NCBI GenBank assembly: GCA_024409025.1
Contig: JAKSUM010000081.1
Span: 1-6,371 of the forward strand
Source of the DNA: a bacterium
Lineage (GTDB): Bacteria > Vulcanimicrobiota > CADAWZ01
DNA length: 6,371 nucleotides
Reading direction: 5' to 3'
Part shown: piece by piece, positions 5,923 to 6,371 of the stretch
Layout: every line of letters begins with the position of its first letter
Position numbering within the stretch: the stretch's first letter is position 1
Made by a program: the position numbers and the translations under genes
Notes under the pieces: generated by a model
What the model saw: only the letters and a program-made list of their open reading frames with translations
Databases searched by the model: none
What the model was told of the DNA's origin: nothing

Positions 5923-6249
5923 TTAAATGTCCTTCAGAGAGTCCGGCAGGGCCGGCATTGTTCTTGCTGAGGGAAGGGAAGCTGATATATTCATCAGTCT
6001 TGTCGGAAACTGGCTTTTTCCGGCGCCTTCAATCATATTTCTGACTTCCTCAAGAAGAAGCCTGTTGTTCTCCTTTAGGGCTGCGGAAAAGGCATCAGCT
6101 ATATAGTTTCGGAACATCCAGTCTGACAGAGCGGCTATTTCTACAGGATCTTCGGTGTCTCCGATTGATTCGTCGAGATCGTCCATGAAAATCTGATCAT
6201 GCTCTTCAAAATATTCGTCTATAAATCCCCTAACATCAAATCCGGACAT
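5923..6249 (-). CDS. Acidic small protein of unknown function
   Basis: I do not recognise this 108-residue product. Seen: a strongly acidic N-terminal third (14 Asp/Glu in the first 37 residues, including DEYFEEHD and FMDDLDES), a probable amphipathic helix region from about 35 to 75 (EIAALSDWMFRNYI, AFSAALKENNRLLLEEVRNMIEG), and a less charged, proline-containing tail (about 80-108). There is no signal peptide, membrane segment, cysteine cluster or recognisable DNA-binding motif, so it is probably cytoplasmic. It starts at ATG 6247-6249 with GGAGG (6254-6258) four bases upstream, a slightly tight spacing. Its stop lies 16 bases before the TTG of the exported Ig-like repeat gene, so the two are almost certainly one transcript. 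Codon use resembles the neighbours, which argues against recent acquisition. It may be real but lineage-restricted. Confidence 0.72.
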   Translation of the reverse strand: MSGFDVRGFIDEYFEEHDQIFMDDLDESIGDTEDPVEIAALSDWMFRNYIADAFSAALKENNRLLLEEVRNMIEGAGKSQFPTRLMNISASLPSARTMPALPDSLKDI

Positions 6250-6258
6250 TTTTCCTCC

Positions 6259-6371
6259 ATTTTTATAGTATCGGATATATATTCTGCAAGAAACTCAAAG
6301 ATCTTTCTTTTGCAGGCTTATTAAAGGGATTCATAGAAATTTGAAAGAATTATTTTAGTATTAATACATAA
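6259..6371. other. AT-rich intergenic region at the right edge
   Basis: These ~110 bases contain no convincing coding frame. They include the inverted repeat at 6284-6315 and a perfect palindrome GTATTAATAC at 6358-6367. They should carry the promoter of the minus-strand pair, but I could not find a confident -35/-10 pair with a usable start site. A weak plus-strand pair, TTGCAG (6310-6315) with TAGAAA (6334-6339) at an 18-base spacing, might serve a divergent gene beyond the window. Confidence 0.4.
6284..6315. repeat. Interrupted inverted repeat upstream of the minus-strand pair
   Basis: CTGCAA (6284-6289) and TTGCAG (6310-6315) are exact inverted copies. GAAA (6290-6293) and TTTC (6304-6307) extend the pairing to ten base pairs with a two-base bulge and a ten-base loop. 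A ten-base palindrome AAAGATCTTT (6297-6306) is centred two bases away. No T-run follows, so it is not a terminator. It sits 35-66 bases before the start of the acidic protein gene, where an operator or leader structure would be expected. Confidence 0.35.

Noticed and set aside
5814..6044. Plus-strand open frame across the junction of the two minus-strand genes.
   Set aside because: It runs antisense through the signal peptide, ribosome binding site and gene junction, and lacks a ribosome binding site of its own.
6262..6289. Minus-strand TTGCAG-16-TATAAA promoter candidate for the 108-residue protein gene.
   Set aside because: The predicted start would fall in the GGAGG at 6254-6258, leaving no usable ribosome binding site; kept only as a weak possibility.

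Overview
The window is a bacterial chromosomal segment of moderate GC. Arginine is written mostly with AGA/AGG, isoleucine often with ATA, and nearly every gene has a strong GGAGG-type ribosome binding site. The gene set (obg, rpsF-ssb-rpsR-rplI-dnaB, prmA-rsmE) is core housekeeping. The codon style and the prmA-rsmE pairing recall Firmicutes/Clostridia or a comparable low-to-mid GC lineage, but the sequence alone does not let me name a phylum.

Layout, plus strand: the window opens inside the 3' end of a gene for an Obg-family GTPase (2-247). A good sigma-70-type promoter (252-280) follows directly. It drives rpsF (S6, TTG start), ssb (single-strand DNA binding protein), rpsR (zinc-type S18) and rplI (L9). 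A second -10-like element and a small hairpin lie between ssb and rpsR. A strong intrinsic terminator follows rplI (1928-1964), and just beyond it is dnaB (replicative helicase). dnaB is followed 11 bases later by prmA (ribosomal protein L11 methyltransferase), whose stop overlaps the start of rsmE (16S rRNA m3U1498 methyltransferase). A symmetrical terminator (4889-4920) closes this block.

Layout, minus strand: two closely coupled genes run leftward and converge on the shared terminator. The upstream one encodes an acidic 108-residue protein I do not recognise (6249 to 5923). The downstream one encodes a 328-residue exported protein built from a signal peptide and three Ig-like/ASH-type beta repeats (5906 to 4920). 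The last ~120 bases are AT-rich intergenic DNA with a dyad that could be an operator or hairpin.

The plus-strand genes join ribosome assembly and modification (Obg, S6, S18, L9, PrmA, RsmE) to replication (SSB, DnaB). The terminator before dnaB probably lets abundant ribosomal proteins and a scarce helicase share one locus. I see no mobile element, CRISPR array, tRNA or rRNA, and no clear novel system. The least explained part is the minus-strand gene pair.
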